From Marinobacter goseongensis (GTDB lineage: Bacteria > Pseudomonadota > Gammaproteobacteria > Pseudomonadales > Oleiphilaceae), in assembly GCF_023156235.1 (NCBI RefSeq), contig NZ_JAKZAI010000002.1, positions 62,001-126,000 of the forward strand: DNA of 64,000 bases, in the 5' to 3' direction. Numbering within the stretch: position 1 is the first letter of the stretch; the number at the start of each line of letters is the position of its first letter. Shown piece after piece: positions 1 to 10,135 of the stretch. The notes under the pieces were generated by a model, which was not told the origin of the DNA, did not search any database, and saw only the letters and a program-made list of their open reading frames with translations. The translations under genes were made by a program, and so were the position numbers.

Positions 1-1
1 G

Positions 2-1120
2 AACCTGCAGCCCACCAATGAACCGCTGGCCCTGCAGCTGGGAGAGCAGCTGCGGCGAATGACCGGTGTGCAGATTGATCCCCAGGTGTGGTCAGAGGAT
101 GAGTTACCGCGGCATCTCAGGATGAACGTCCGGGTGCTCGGTGATGGCGGCAAGGTCATGGCTGAGGGCCGCGAGGCATCGGTCCTGCAGGAGCAGCTTG
201 AGGGCAAGGCCGAGGAGGCTCTTGCATCGGCGGCACAAGCCAGCGACGACAAGCTCACGGATCAGGTTCACGAGACGTGGGATTTCGGAGCCTTGCCTGA
301 ATCGGTCCAGACCGAACGGGGCGGAATGCAGGTAACGGTCTACCCGGCGCTGGATGACCTGGGTAAAGGGGTCAGGGTTGCGCGATATCTTGACCGCTTG
401 ACCGCCGAGGATGCCACTCGCAAGGCTGTCGCCAGGCTAATGCTGAACCGTTTTGGCAATACCCTGGACGAGCTTGAGCGTAAATTGCCCCATTTCAAGG
501 CCTCGGCGCTGATGTTCGCCCCAGTCGGTCAGGCCCGGGTGTTACTGGATGACCTGCTGCTCGCGACAGTCATGATGCATTTTCTGTCCGATGAATTACC
601 CCGTGACCAGGGGCATTTTGACGCCATCTTCAACCAGGGTCGTGGTGAATTCATCCCTGCACTGGAACAGGCAGACCACCACTTGCACGACGCCATGAAG
701 GGTTATCACCGGGTCGCCAAACAGTTGAAAGGGAAAATCAGCCTGTCCCTTGCCAACAGCATGGCGGATCTGAAGTTTCAGCTGCGACACCTTGTCTACC
801 CCGGGTTTCTGGTGGCGACACCGGCGGCCTGGCTTCAGCAGTTCGGCCGCTATTTCGAGGCCGCGGCTTTGCGGCTGGAGAAAATGCCACGAGAGACCGG
901 TCGCGAGCGAGAATTTCTCCATACCATCGAACCTCTGTGGTCCCGTTACGCCAGTAAATTCGAGCAGCAGCAGCGCCAGGGGGTTCGGGATCCGGAGCTT
1001 ACCCAGTACCGCTGGATGCTGGAAGAGTTCCGTGTGTCATTCTTCGCACAGCAACTGGGCACGGTCATGCCGGTGTCGGTCAAGCGCCTTGACCGCCAGT
1101 GGGAGCAGACACGGGTGTGA
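2..1120 (+). CDS. hrpA: ATP-dependent RNA helicase HrpA, C-terminal part (5' end outside window)
   Basis: The reading frame is open from base 2, so the gene starts upstream and about 372 C-terminal residues are visible. The sequence matches the DUF3418 tail of the HrpA family of DEAH-box RNA helicases: a conserved start around LPRHLRMNVRV and a long helical end (HLVYPGF, RYFEAAALRLEKMP, LWSRY, RWMLEEFRVSFFAQQLGT). Full HrpA is about 1300 residues; the helicase motifs lie outside the window. In the family the enzyme rescues stalled ribosomes. The ATG at 59 is internal, not the start. No clear terminator follows before the next gene on the same strand. Confidence rests on family-typical sequence rather than catalytic motifs. 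Confidence 0.85.
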   Translation, partial: NLQPTNEPLALQLGEQLRRMTGVQIDPQVWSEDELPRHLRMNVRVLGDGGKVMAEGREASVLQEQLEGKAEEALASAAQASDDKLTDQVHETWDFGALPESVQTERGGMQVTVYPALDDLGKGVRVARYLDRLTAEDATRKAVARLMLNRFGNTLDELERKLPHFKASALMFAPVGQARVLLDDLLLATVMMHFLSDELPRDQGHFDAIFNQGRGEFIPALEQADHHLHDAMKGYHRVAKQLKGKISLSLANSMADLKFQLRHLVYPGFLVATPAAWLQQFGRYFEAAALRLEKMPRETGREREFLHTIEPLWSRYASKFEQQQRQGVRDPELTQYRWMLEEFRVSFFAQQLGTVMPVSVKRLDRQWEQTRV

Positions 1121-1221
1121 TACTTTGGTCGTCGCGGGCAAATCGCCGGGACTGTGTTACTATTTGGTGCATTGTCGGAATTATCTTTCACTCTTTTTAA
1201 GACAGTTGACGTGGAGTTAGC

Positions 1222-2343
1222 GTGATTAAAGCCGTCATTAGCGGAACCGGTCTGTACACACCGCCTGCAACCATTGATAACGATGAGCTGGTGGAGGCAT
1301 TCAACGCCTTCGTGGAGCTTGAGAATGCCCGAAACGCAGACGAAATCTCCCGTGGCGAAAGGGAACCCTTGCAACCCTCGTCCTCTGCCTTTATCGAGAA
1401 AGCATCCGGGATTAAACGCCGCCATGTGATTGACAAGCAAGGTATTCTGGATCCGGAGCGGATGGCTCCGTCGATTCCGGACCGCAGCAATGATGAACCG
1501 TCAGTGCAGTGCGACATGGCCGTTGCGGCCTGTCATGAGGCGTTACGGCAGGCCGGCAAAACCGCAGCTGACGTGGACGCGGTGATTGTCGCCTGTTCCA
1601 ACCTGCAGCGGGCGTATCCGGCCATTTCCATCGAGGTCCAGGAGGCCCTGGGTATTGATGGCTTTGCCTATGACATGAACGTCGCCTGCAGTTCGGCAAC
1701 CTTCGGTTTGCAGGCGGCGGTGAATTCCGTGGAAAATGGCAGCGCTCGCGCGGTGCTGGTGGTGAGTCCGGAAATCTGCTCAGGCCACCTTAATTTTCGC
1801 GATCGCGACAGCCATTTCATTTTTGGTGATGCCTGCACCGCGATCCTGGTTGAGCGGGAATCCGATGTTGCCGCCGGTCAGGGCTTCGAGATTCTCGGCA
1901 CCAGCCTCAAAACCAGATTCTCGAACAACATCCGCAACAATTTCGGGTTCCTGAACCGTGCCGATGAATCCGGTTTGGGCAAGCCGGACAAGCTGTTTGT
2001 CCAGCAGGGCCGGAAAGTGTTCAAGGAAGTGTCGCCGCTGGTGGCAGAGACCATACTGTCTCAGCTGCAGCAGTTGACCCTGGTACCTGACAATCTGCGG
2101 CGCATGTGGCTGCATCAGGCCAATCTCAACATGAACCAGCTGATTGCCCGGAAGGTGCTCGGGCGCGACGCCACCACCGATGAGGCCCCGGTGATTCTTG
2201 ACGAATACGCCAACACCAGTTCCGCCGGTTCGATCATTGCCTTCCACAAGAACAAGGACGATTTACAGACCGGCGATCTCGGGGTAATTTGCTCGTTCGG
2301 TGCCGGGTATTCCATCGGCAGCGTTGTCGTGCGCCGCCGATAG
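1222..2343 (+). CDS. Beta-ketoacyl-ACP synthase III-like enzyme (FabH2/PA3286 type)
   Basis: A 373-residue thiolase-fold condensing enzyme. The Cys-His-Asn triad of KAS III enzymes is visible: Cys156 in NVACSSATFG, His298 in LHQANLNM and Asn331 in EYANTSSAGS. It is longer than housekeeping FabH (about 317 residues) because of an insertion near residues 35-60 rich in charged residues. This matches the Pseudomonas PA3286 group, known to condense octanoyl-CoA from beta-oxidation with malonyl-ACP, so it may feed degraded fatty acids back into synthesis (inference). The start is GTG at 1222 with GGAG about seven bases before it. It converges with a thioesterase gene nine bases downstream, which fits a role in acyl-CoA handling. 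Confidence 0.85.
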   Translation: MIKAVISGTGLYTPPATIDNDELVEAFNAFVELENARNADEISRGEREPLQPSSSAFIEKASGIKRRHVIDKQGILDPERMAPSIPDRSNDEPSVQCDMAVAACHEALRQAGKTAADVDAVIVACSNLQRAYPAISIEVQEALGIDGFAYDMNVACSSATFGLQAAVNSVENGSARAVLVVSPEICSGHLNFRDRDSHFIFGDACTAILVERESDVAAGQGFEILGTSLKTRFSNNIRNNFGFLNRADESGLGKPDKLFVQQGRKVFKEVSPLVAETILSQLQQLTLVPDNLRRMWLHQANLNMNQLIARKVLGRDATTDEAPVILDEYANTSSAGSIIAFHKNKDDLQTGDLGVICSFGAGYSIGSVVVRRR

Positions 2344-2352
2344 CCCCTTTGA

Positions 2353-2760
2353 TCAATGGGTTGCCAGGGCTCGCAGGGAGTCCGGCAACCGGGTCGATGA
2401 GCGGTTGACACGGTCAAACCACACGATCTTCGCGTAGCCCTCGGCGTACAATTCCCCGGTTTCGGCGTCTGTCAGGGTGTGATAGGTGTCAAGGCTGGTA
2501 TTACCCGCCTTGTCAGCGTATGTTTTGACCACAATTGTTGCCGGGTGGTTCAACTCCTTCAGAAAAGTCGCGCTGGTCTTTATAATGATCGGACCGTCCG
2601 CGGCCTCGGAGCCGCCGAGGTTCATGGAGTTCAGCCACACAATCCGGGCTTCTTCGAAAAAGCGGAAATAAACCGTGTTGTTGGCGTGGCCGTAAGCATC
2701 CATATCACCCCAACGCAGGGGCGTGGACAAGGTGTTGACTAGATTTCCCGGTACTGACAT
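2353..2760 (-). CDS. Hotdog-fold acyl-CoA thioesterase (YbgC/4HBT family)
   Basis: A 135-residue single hotdog domain. The N-terminal DMDAYGHANNTVYFRFFEEAR region, too long to be chance, carries the D-x-x-G-H signature of 4-hydroxybenzoyl-CoA thioesterase-like enzymes (Asp21, His25). The family hydrolyses acyl-CoA or acyl-ACP thioesters in the cytoplasm; the substrate cannot be read from sequence. A longer reading frame exists to 2859, but I place the start at ATG 2760 because GGAGGAA lies just before it and the family domain begins about 16 residues later. The gene is convergent with the ketoacyl synthase and divergent from mlaA (92-base gap). Confidence 0.85.
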   Translation of the reverse strand: MSVPGNLVNTLSTPLRWGDMDAYGHANNTVYFRFFEEARIVWLNSMNLGGSEAADGPIIIKTSATFLKELNHPATIVVKTYADKAGNTSLDTYHTLTDAETGELYAEGYAKIVWFDRVNRSSTRLPDSLRALATH

Positions 2761-2852
2761 CGGGTTCCTCCGAACCTGAGAACGAATAAAAAGAATAACA
2801 GAGCTGGTATTCTCGACGAACAGAAACGGAATTAACAACCTCAGGCTCTTAG

Positions 2853-3638
2853 ATGACACATTTTTATTTCCGGCGCCCGTCGCCGACGCTGGTTTTATTC
2901 GCGGTGCTTGCCCTGTTTGCCGGTGTGTCGAACGTGGCCGCCCAGAACATGCAGGAGCCGGCGCCGGAGCAATCGCAGCCGGTGAAAGAATCGGATCCCT
3001 ACGAGAATTGGAACCGTAAGGTGTATGGCTTCAATGAGGCCATCGACGATTGGTTCCTGCGCCCCATCGCCACTGGGTACAGGACGGTCATGCCCGGTTT
3101 TGCGGATCGGGCCGTCACCAACTTTTTCAATAACCTCACCGAAGTTCGAAATTTCGCGAACAGCCTGTTCCAGCTCAAGGGCGAGTCTGCGGTGGTTGCG
3201 GCGGGTCGCTTTACTTACAACACCGTATTTGGCCTTGGGGGGCTGATTGACGTCGCCACCGCCTTCGAGCTGCCGGAACGTCCGGAAGATTTCGGTCAGA
3301 CACTGGGTTATTGGGGAATGAACTCCGGCCCTTACCTGATGTTACCCTTTCTGGGCCCGTCCAACCCCCGTGATCTGACCGGTTTCGGCACGGATATGGT
3401 ATTACTGCCGTCTGCCTGGGATTATGCCGAAACCCCGGACGTGTATTACGCCCGTGGCTTGCAGGTTGTCGATAAGCGCGCTGATCTGATCCCCGCTGAA
3501 GGCTTTATGTCCGGAGACGGCTATACTTTCGTGAGAAATGCCTATCTGCAGCGGCGGGAGTTCCTGATCAATGATGGTAAAACCACTTCCGATCCGTTTG
3601 CTGAAGAAGACGAAGACCTGATGCTGGAAGATTTCTGA
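2853..3638 (+). CDS. mlaA: MlaA/VacJ family outer-membrane lipid asymmetry protein, without lipobox
   Basis: A 261-residue MlaA homologue with family motifs: DPYENWNRKVYGFNEAID, TNFFNNLTEVRNFANSLFQ, GRFTYNTVFGLGGLIDVA, TLGYWGMNSGPYLMLPFLGPS. MlaA sits as a ring in the inner leaflet of the outer membrane and passes misplaced phospholipids to MlaC. The signal peptide (hydrophobic residues 12-24) ends in an ordinary signal peptidase I site, VAA before Gln31. There is no cysteine anywhere in the protein, so it cannot be a classical lipoprotein as in E. coli. The patatin gene follows after five bases, so the two are probably cotranslated. No mlaBCDEF genes are in the window. Confidence 0.9.
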   Translation: MTHFYFRRPSPTLVLFAVLALFAGVSNVAAQNMQEPAPEQSQPVKESDPYENWNRKVYGFNEAIDDWFLRPIATGYRTVMPGFADRAVTNFFNNLTEVRNFANSLFQLKGESAVVAAGRFTYNTVFGLGGLIDVATAFELPERPEDFGQTLGYWGMNSGPYLMLPFLGPSNPRDLTGFGTDMVLLPSAWDYAETPDVYYARGLQVVDKRADLIPAEGFMSGDGYTFVRNAYLQRREFLINDGKTTSDPFAEEDEDLMLEDF

Positions 3639-3643
3639 CGCCA

Positions 3644-5131
3644 ATGACCGACGACCGCATTCGCAAGTTTCGCAAAATGCTGGCGGAGGCCCCCAATTAC
3701 GAAGTTTGGAAAGCCGCTGCCCTGGAACTCGATTTCCTCGAGGGCAGCGCGGAGTGGAAAGAGGATTTTGTTTCTGATCTTTACCATTACGAGCTGATTT
3801 ACGATCGGCTCAGCAATCTCCAGCAGTACCGTCAACAGAACGATGTCGAGCGCCTGAAGCGCGCGCTCCGGGAGGGGCTGCATCACGACCTCGGGAACAT
3901 GGGGAACCCAGCGCTCTATACCCAGTCACGGGTGGGCACCAAACATCTGATTGAAGAGTATATCGTTCAGGTGTGTGAGGCGCTGGATTTCCTCTGCGAT
4001 CACCCCGTGCAGGGTTTTCCGGTTTCTGAAAAGCTCCAGTTCTTCCGCGACACCCTGAACAGCTATGGTCGCCCGACACTCCTGCTCAGCGGCGGCGCGA
4101 CTCTGGGCATGTTTCATTTCGGCGTAATCAAGGCGCTCTGGGAGAAGGGGCTATTGCCGCAGGTGATTGCCGGTTCAAGTATTGGTGCCATCATTGCAGG
4201 CATACTGGGTGTGCATACGGACGCGGAAATCCCGGAAATGCTGGTGCCGGAAAACCACCACCTGAAAGCCTGGAAATGGCGGGGGCTGCTCAGCGCCATG
4301 CGGGGTGACGGCCTGATGGATCAGGATCAGCTAAAGTCCTGCCTGCGGGCCAACATGGGTGAGCTGACGTTCGAAGAGGCGTATCAGCGTACCGGGCGTT
4401 CCATCAACGTTAGCGTCTCACCGGTACAGGCCCATCAGAAGGCACGGTTACTGAGTGGATACACCTCCCCGTACCTGCTGGTCTGGAGTGCCGCACTGGC
4501 CAGTGCGGCGGTCCCGGGTATTTTCCCGCCGGTCACTCTGATGAAAAAGGACATGCACGGGCACTCGCTGCCCTACATGCCGAGGCTGAAGTTTGTGGAT
4601 GGCTCGGTGGTGAGCGATCTGCCCATCGAGCGTCTGATGCACCTGTACGACGTCAACTACACCATTGTCAGCCAGACCAATCCCCATGTGGTTCCGTTTC
4701 TCGCCCGGGGCGGGCGGGACGAAAAACTCAGTCTTGCCAAGTTGCCGGTGCACCTGATCAAGTCGGAAATCCAGTTTCATGGCCAGGGGTTGTTCGACTA
4801 CCTCCGTAAGCGGGTTCGCCCGGAAATCCTTCGACAGATTTCCGGACAGATGTACACGATCATGGCGCAACGTTATTCCGGCGATGTCACCATAGCGCCG
4901 AATTACCGTTTGCGAGATTTTCGCCGTATGCTGAGTAACCCGGAGCCGGCGTATGTGCGGGAAATGATCCTCGCTGGTGAGCGCGCGACCTGGCCCAAGA
5001 TCTCAATGATTCGTTCACACGCCCGGATATCCAAGACCCTTGAGCGCTGCGTCCGTCGTCTGAAAAACCAGCAAAAACGGGCCACCGGTGAATTGAGGCT
5101 GGTCAGCAATGCCGAATCCGGGAGCTCTTGA
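3644..5131 (+). CDS. Patatin-like phospholipase with N-terminal DUF3336 domain
   Basis: A 495-residue protein. Residues 1 to about 140 form a DUF3336-like helical domain; a patatin domain follows with the oxyanion GGATLG stretch, nucleophile motif GSSIG (Ser178) and catalytic DGS (about Asp318). The same architecture occurs in yeast Tgl3-5 lipases and in many proteobacterial proteins. It probably hydrolyses phospholipids or triacylglycerol; no signal peptide is seen, so it likely acts from the cytoplasmic face. It is tightly coupled to mlaA (five-base gap, GGAAG ribosome site inside the mlaA end). The basic C-terminal tail (residues 450-485) may contact membranes. The coupling to mlaA suggests a link between lipid retrieval and turnover (inference). 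Confidence 0.88.
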   Translation: MTDDRIRKFRKMLAEAPNYEVWKAAALELDFLEGSAEWKEDFVSDLYHYELIYDRLSNLQQYRQQNDVERLKRALREGLHHDLGNMGNPALYTQSRVGTKHLIEEYIVQVCEALDFLCDHPVQGFPVSEKLQFFRDTLNSYGRPTLLLSGGATLGMFHFGVIKALWEKGLLPQVIAGSSIGAIIAGILGVHTDAEIPEMLVPENHHLKAWKWRGLLSAMRGDGLMDQDQLKSCLRANMGELTFEEAYQRTGRSINVSVSPVQAHQKARLLSGYTSPYLLVWSAALASAAVPGIFPPVTLMKKDMHGHSLPYMPRLKFVDGSVVSDLPIERLMHLYDVNYTIVSQTNPHVVPFLARGGRDEKLSLAKLPVHLIKSEIQFHGQGLFDYLRKRVRPEILRQISGQMYTIMAQRYSGDVTIAPNYRLRDFRRMLSNPEPAYVREMILAGERATWPKISMIRSHARISKTLERCVRRLKNQQKRATGELRLVSNAESGSS

Positions 5132-5235
5132 GATGACACGCCAGGGAGCCGGGCGGTATGATGAGCGCGTCATCGGGGGCGACGTCTGTCCCTGCGACTT
5201 TTTCTTTCTCCGCCTGAGCATCTGACTGGACACTC

Positions 5236-7004
<1,769 letters not shown>

Positions 7005-7005
<1 letters not shown>

Positions 7006-7676
7006 TGTCCTACATTCTCGACGCCCTCAGAAAATCCGAAAGCGAGCGTCGTCAGGGCAAGGTCCCTGACCTGGGCCAGCAGGTTCAGATCATTCATAAA
7101 CCGCGAAAGAAATCGGTCCCGCCTGCTGTCTGGATCACGATTGCCCTGATCATCAATGCCGTGGTTCTGGCCTTCATTTTCTGGCCAGTGATGGCGGAGA
7201 AGATTCGCACGTCTGCTGCGCCGGAGATACGGGATGTGCCAGAAACTCAGGAAACCACGGAAACTCAGGAAATGTCTGCGGTTAACCTGCCCGATGTGCC
7301 CCCGGTGGGTGAGCCTGAACTCGCTGAGACCGGGGAGCCGGAGCCGCGGCTGGCGCCTACGATTATTGTACCGGACCGCAGGTTGCCGGTGGCGTCCCCC
7401 GCTGAATCCGAGCAAATCCCGGAGGGCCGTGTACCGCATCTTGTTGAACTACCCGTGCCCTTTCAGAGAAGCATTCCCGATTTGAAGTTCAACAGTCACA
7501 TCTACGCCTCAGAGCCGTCGGCGAGACGGGTAATGATCAACAACCAGTACATGAGGGTAGGCGACAGCTTTTCCGGCATTCGCGTTGAGCGCATCACCGA
7601 AGAGGGGGTGGAACTCAGCAAGGAAGGCCGCCGTTTTCGCGTGGGTGTGGTACGTGACTGGATGAGCCCCCGCTGA
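7005..7676 (+). CDS. gspB: GspB/ExeB-type secretin-assembly partner protein
   Basis: A 223-residue protein that starts with the GspB hallmark MSYILDALRKSESERRQG, has a single membrane anchor at about residues 42-63 (a run of Val, Ile, Leu and Phe after PPAVW), a proline- and glutamate-rich periplasmic linker, and a C-terminal T2SS-B domain ending in MINNQYMRVGDSF and FRVGVVRDW. It is expected to form a complex with GspA in the inner membrane. It overlaps gspA by one base and dinG by one base, so these genes are translationally coupled. The ribosome site GGTGGAGGG lies at the end of gspA. Confidence 0.9.
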
Positions 7677-9868
7677 TGGCCCTCGCTGACGACACAAAGC
7701 AGCAGATTCAGCAAAGTTACCGGGACGTGCTGGCAGGCAAGGATATTCGTGCCCGTTACGGTCAACGCCTGATGATTGCGGAAATCGCGCGGTATATGGG
7801 CGATATCACGGAAAATGATGGCCAGCGAACCTCTCCGCCGTCGGCCTGTGTGGTGGAGGCCGGTACCGGTACCGGGAAGACCCTCGCTTACCTGATTGCG
7901 GCCATTCCGGTTGCCAAGGCGCTGGGTAAGACCCTGGTCATCTCGACCGCCACGGTCGCGTTGCAGGACCAGATCGTTCATAAGGATCTGCCGGATCTCA
8001 AGAAACACAGTAAAATGGACTTCTCCTGGACCCTGGCGAAGGGCCGCGGACGCTACCTTTGCATGTCGCGGCTGGAGGCAAGACTGCACGATGAGGGTAA
8101 CGGCGACAGCGATACCATGCCGCTGTTTCTGCTGGACGGCCCTGGGCATGAAGAGCCGGGCACCCGTGCCTTCTTTGAGGAAATGCTGGCCAGCTACGGG
8201 TCCCGCACCTGGGATGGTGATCGGGACCACTGGCCTGACCAGATTCCCGATGACGTCTGGCGCCAGGTCACAACCGATCACCGCCAATGCACCAACCGGC
8301 ATTGCAGCTACTTTGACAGCTGTGCGTTCTTCGACGCCCGTAAAGACCTGGACGATGCTGATATCGTGGTGGCCAATCACGATCTGGTGCTGGCGGATCT
8401 GGCATTGGGCGGCGGCGCCATTCTGCCGGAGCCGGAGAATGCCCTGTTCATTTTTGACGAAGCCCATCATTTGCCCGACAAGGCCCTCAACCACTTCGCC
8501 GCGTCGGTTCCGCTGAATGCCACGCGCCAGTGGCTCAAGCAGCTTTCGCAGGCCCTGGGTAAGATGCAACCCTACCTGTCGCCGACGACGCTGGCGGCCA
8601 AGACCATTGATCGTGTCAGCCATGCCTCCCGGGAGGTGGACGTGGCGCTGACAGAGGTCTACGACGAAGCCGAGCAGAATACCGGCTGGGAATTCAGTGA
8701 GGAACGTCGTTCTGCCCAGTGGCGCTATCCGGAAGGTGAGTTGCCGGAAGCACTGGCGGATTTGGCCGCAAACGCGCGCCTGGTAACCGCCAACCTGGTT
8801 CGTCAGCTGGGCGTGTTGGCGGACGAGCTGCAGAAAGCCTTTGATGAGCGTAAAGAGCATGAGGTGGATCGGGAGACGGCGGAGTCCTGGTACCCGGTGA
8901 TCGGATCCTTTCACGCGCGTTCGGAAGAGCAACTGAGACTCTGGGCAGCCTGGTGTGAGCCCACGGCAGTGAAAGCCGAGGAGGACGCGTCTGGCGAGGA
9001 GGCGCCGTCAAAGCCCAGGCCAAAGCTGAAAAGCCCACCAGCGGCCCGCTGGGCTGTGCGCCAGCGCTGGGATCATGCTGAAGATATCACCCTCTATAGC
9101 AGCCCGGTACTGGCAGACAACCTGTTGTATTCCCGTTTGTGGTCGCGGGCCTACGGCGCGGTGTTGACCAGCGCCACTCTGACAGCGCTGGGACGATTCG
9201 ACCGCCTTCAGGCGAGGGCGGGTCTACCGGAGGCCAGCCGCTTCCTGGTGGTGCCCAGTTCTTTCCGCTATGCCGAAATGGCCACGGTGGAAGTGCCGGC
9301 GATGACCGCCATGCCCACCGATGATGCGTTCACGGACGCGTTGGTGTCACGATTGCCGGACTTGTGGGCCGGGGAGAAGGCCACGCTGGTGCTATTCACC
9401 TCCCGCCGGCAAATGCAACTTGTGCGGGATGCGCTGGCGCCGGAATACCCGGACCTGATTGTCACCCAGGACGACATGGCCAAAGGCGAAGTGCTGCGCC
9501 AGCACTGTGCCCGCGTCGATGAGGGGCGACCCAGCGTGTTGTTTGGCGTCGCGAGTTTTGCCGAGGGAATCGACTTGCCCGGCAAGTACCTCGGCCACGT
9601 GGTAATCACACGGCTGCCATTTTCGGTGCCGGATGATCCCATTGAGGCCAGCCTCGCCGAGTGGGTGACTCAGCGGGGTGGCAATCCGTTCATGGAAATC
9701 ACCGTACCGGACGCCTCCATCAAGCTGGTGCAGGCCGTGGGCCGACTGCTGCGCACCGAGCAGGACACCGGACGGGTGACCATTCTTGACCGCCGCATTA
9801 TTGCACGCCGGTACGGCCAACTGCTGTTGGACGCGCTACCGCCGTTCCGCAGGATCATCGAGCACTGA
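7676..9868 (+). CDS. dinG: DinG-type ATP-dependent DNA helicase
   Basis: A 730-residue XPD/DinG superfamily 2 helicase. Walker A is AGTGTGKT (62-69), the DEAH box is at 261-264, and four cysteines at 129, 205, 210 and 216 are placed as in the iron-sulfur cluster domain of DinG. C-terminal motifs LFGVASFAEGIDLPG and QAVGRLLRTEQDTGRV are clear. DinG unwinds 5' to 3' and resolves R-loops and G-quadruplexes. Residues 450-480 hold a charged, proline-rich insertion. No LexA box is visible before it; it is the last gene of the mlaA-patatin-gspAB run and begins one base inside gspB. Confidence 0.92.
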   Translation: MALADDTKQQIQQSYRDVLAGKDIRARYGQRLMIAEIARYMGDITENDGQRTSPPSACVVEAGTGTGKTLAYLIAAIPVAKALGKTLVISTATVALQDQIVHKDLPDLKKHSKMDFSWTLAKGRGRYLCMSRLEARLHDEGNGDSDTMPLFLLDGPGHEEPGTRAFFEEMLASYGSRTWDGDRDHWPDQIPDDVWRQVTTDHRQCTNRHCSYFDSCAFFDARKDLDDADIVVANHDLVLADLALGGGAILPEPENALFIFDEAHHLPDKALNHFAASVPLNATRQWLKQLSQALGKMQPYLSPTTLAAKTIDRVSHASREVDVALTEVYDEAEQNTGWEFSEERRSAQWRYPEGELPEALADLAANARLVTANLVRQLGVLADELQKAFDERKEHEVDRETAESWYPVIGSFHARSEEQLRLWAAWCEPTAVKAEEDASGEEAPSKPRPKLKSPPAARWAVRQRWDHAEDITLYSSPVLADNLLYSRLWSRAYGAVLTSATLTALGRFDRLQARAGLPEASRFLVVPSSFRYAEMATVEVPAMTAMPTDDAFTDALVSRLPDLWAGEKATLVLFTSRRQMQLVRDALAPEYPDLIVTQDDMAKGEVLRQHCARVDEGRPSVLFGVASFAEGIDLPGKYLGHVVITRLPFSVPDDPIEASLAEWVTQRGGNPFMEITVPDASIKLVQAVGRLLRTEQDTGRVTILDRRIIARRYGQLLLDALPPFRRIIEH

Positions 9869-9883
9869 CCGTTCCCTGCCCAT

Positions 9884-9916
9884 AAAAAAAGAGCCACTCG
9901 ATGAGGAGCGGCTCTT
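9884..9916 (-). terminator. Rho-independent terminator, minus strand
   Basis: An 11-base-pair stem with one mismatch (9889-9899 with 9906-9916, loop 9900-9905) has seven A residues on its left side, which read as a U tract on the minus strand. It could end the MalT-like gene 220 bases upstream, or a small RNA started in between. On the plus strand no T tract follows, so it is a poor dinG terminator. Confidence 0.75.
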
Positions 9917-10111
9917 GTCAAAGGGGGTTCGTTTAGAACCCGGGCGTCGAAACAACGCGGAACAAGAAGTCTGAAGGCCTGAAGTTTCAGAATTCCCGGT
10001 GAGGGCTCGCCTCACCATGGGGATCATCATAGAAGAAGGCGGGGCGTACCCGGATCGTCCAAAGGGCGTAGTGGGGCGGATTACTCCGGGAAAACTGTGA
10101 CGTGCATCACA
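9917..10111 (-). ncRNA. Possible CRP-controlled small RNA or long 3' leader (hypothesis)
   Basis: The 267 bases between dinG and the MalT-like gene hold no plausible gene. They do hold, read on the minus strand, a perfect CRP-like site (10096-10111), a -10-like TATGAT (10031-10026), a hairpin GGTGAGG/CCTCACC near 9999-10017 and the terminator at 9884-9916. A transcript of roughly 135 bases starting near 10019 would fit. No good -35 is seen, as expected of an activator-dependent promoter. This is inference from site arrangement only. Confidence 0.3.
10096..10111. promoter_or_regulatory. CRP/Vfr-like binding site
   Basis: TGTGACGTGCATCACA fits the TGTGA-N6-TCACA consensus in all ten conserved positions. 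It overlaps a second inverted repeat, GCATCAC/GTGATGC (10104-10120). It lies 25 bases beyond the stop codon of the MalT-like gene, between convergent genes, which is an odd place for an activator site unless a hidden transcript starts here. Confidence 0.6.
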
Positions 10112-10135
10112 ACGTGATGCCGCCAGATGACGGCG

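Noticed and set aside
5160..5174. Short inverted repeat GATGA-N5-TCATC between the patatin gene and gspA
   Set aside because: Only five-base arms and no T tract; too weak to call a terminator or operator.
7502..8932. 476-codon minus-strand frame opposite gspB/dinG
   Set aside because: Antisense shadow of dinG helicase motifs; no domain likeness.
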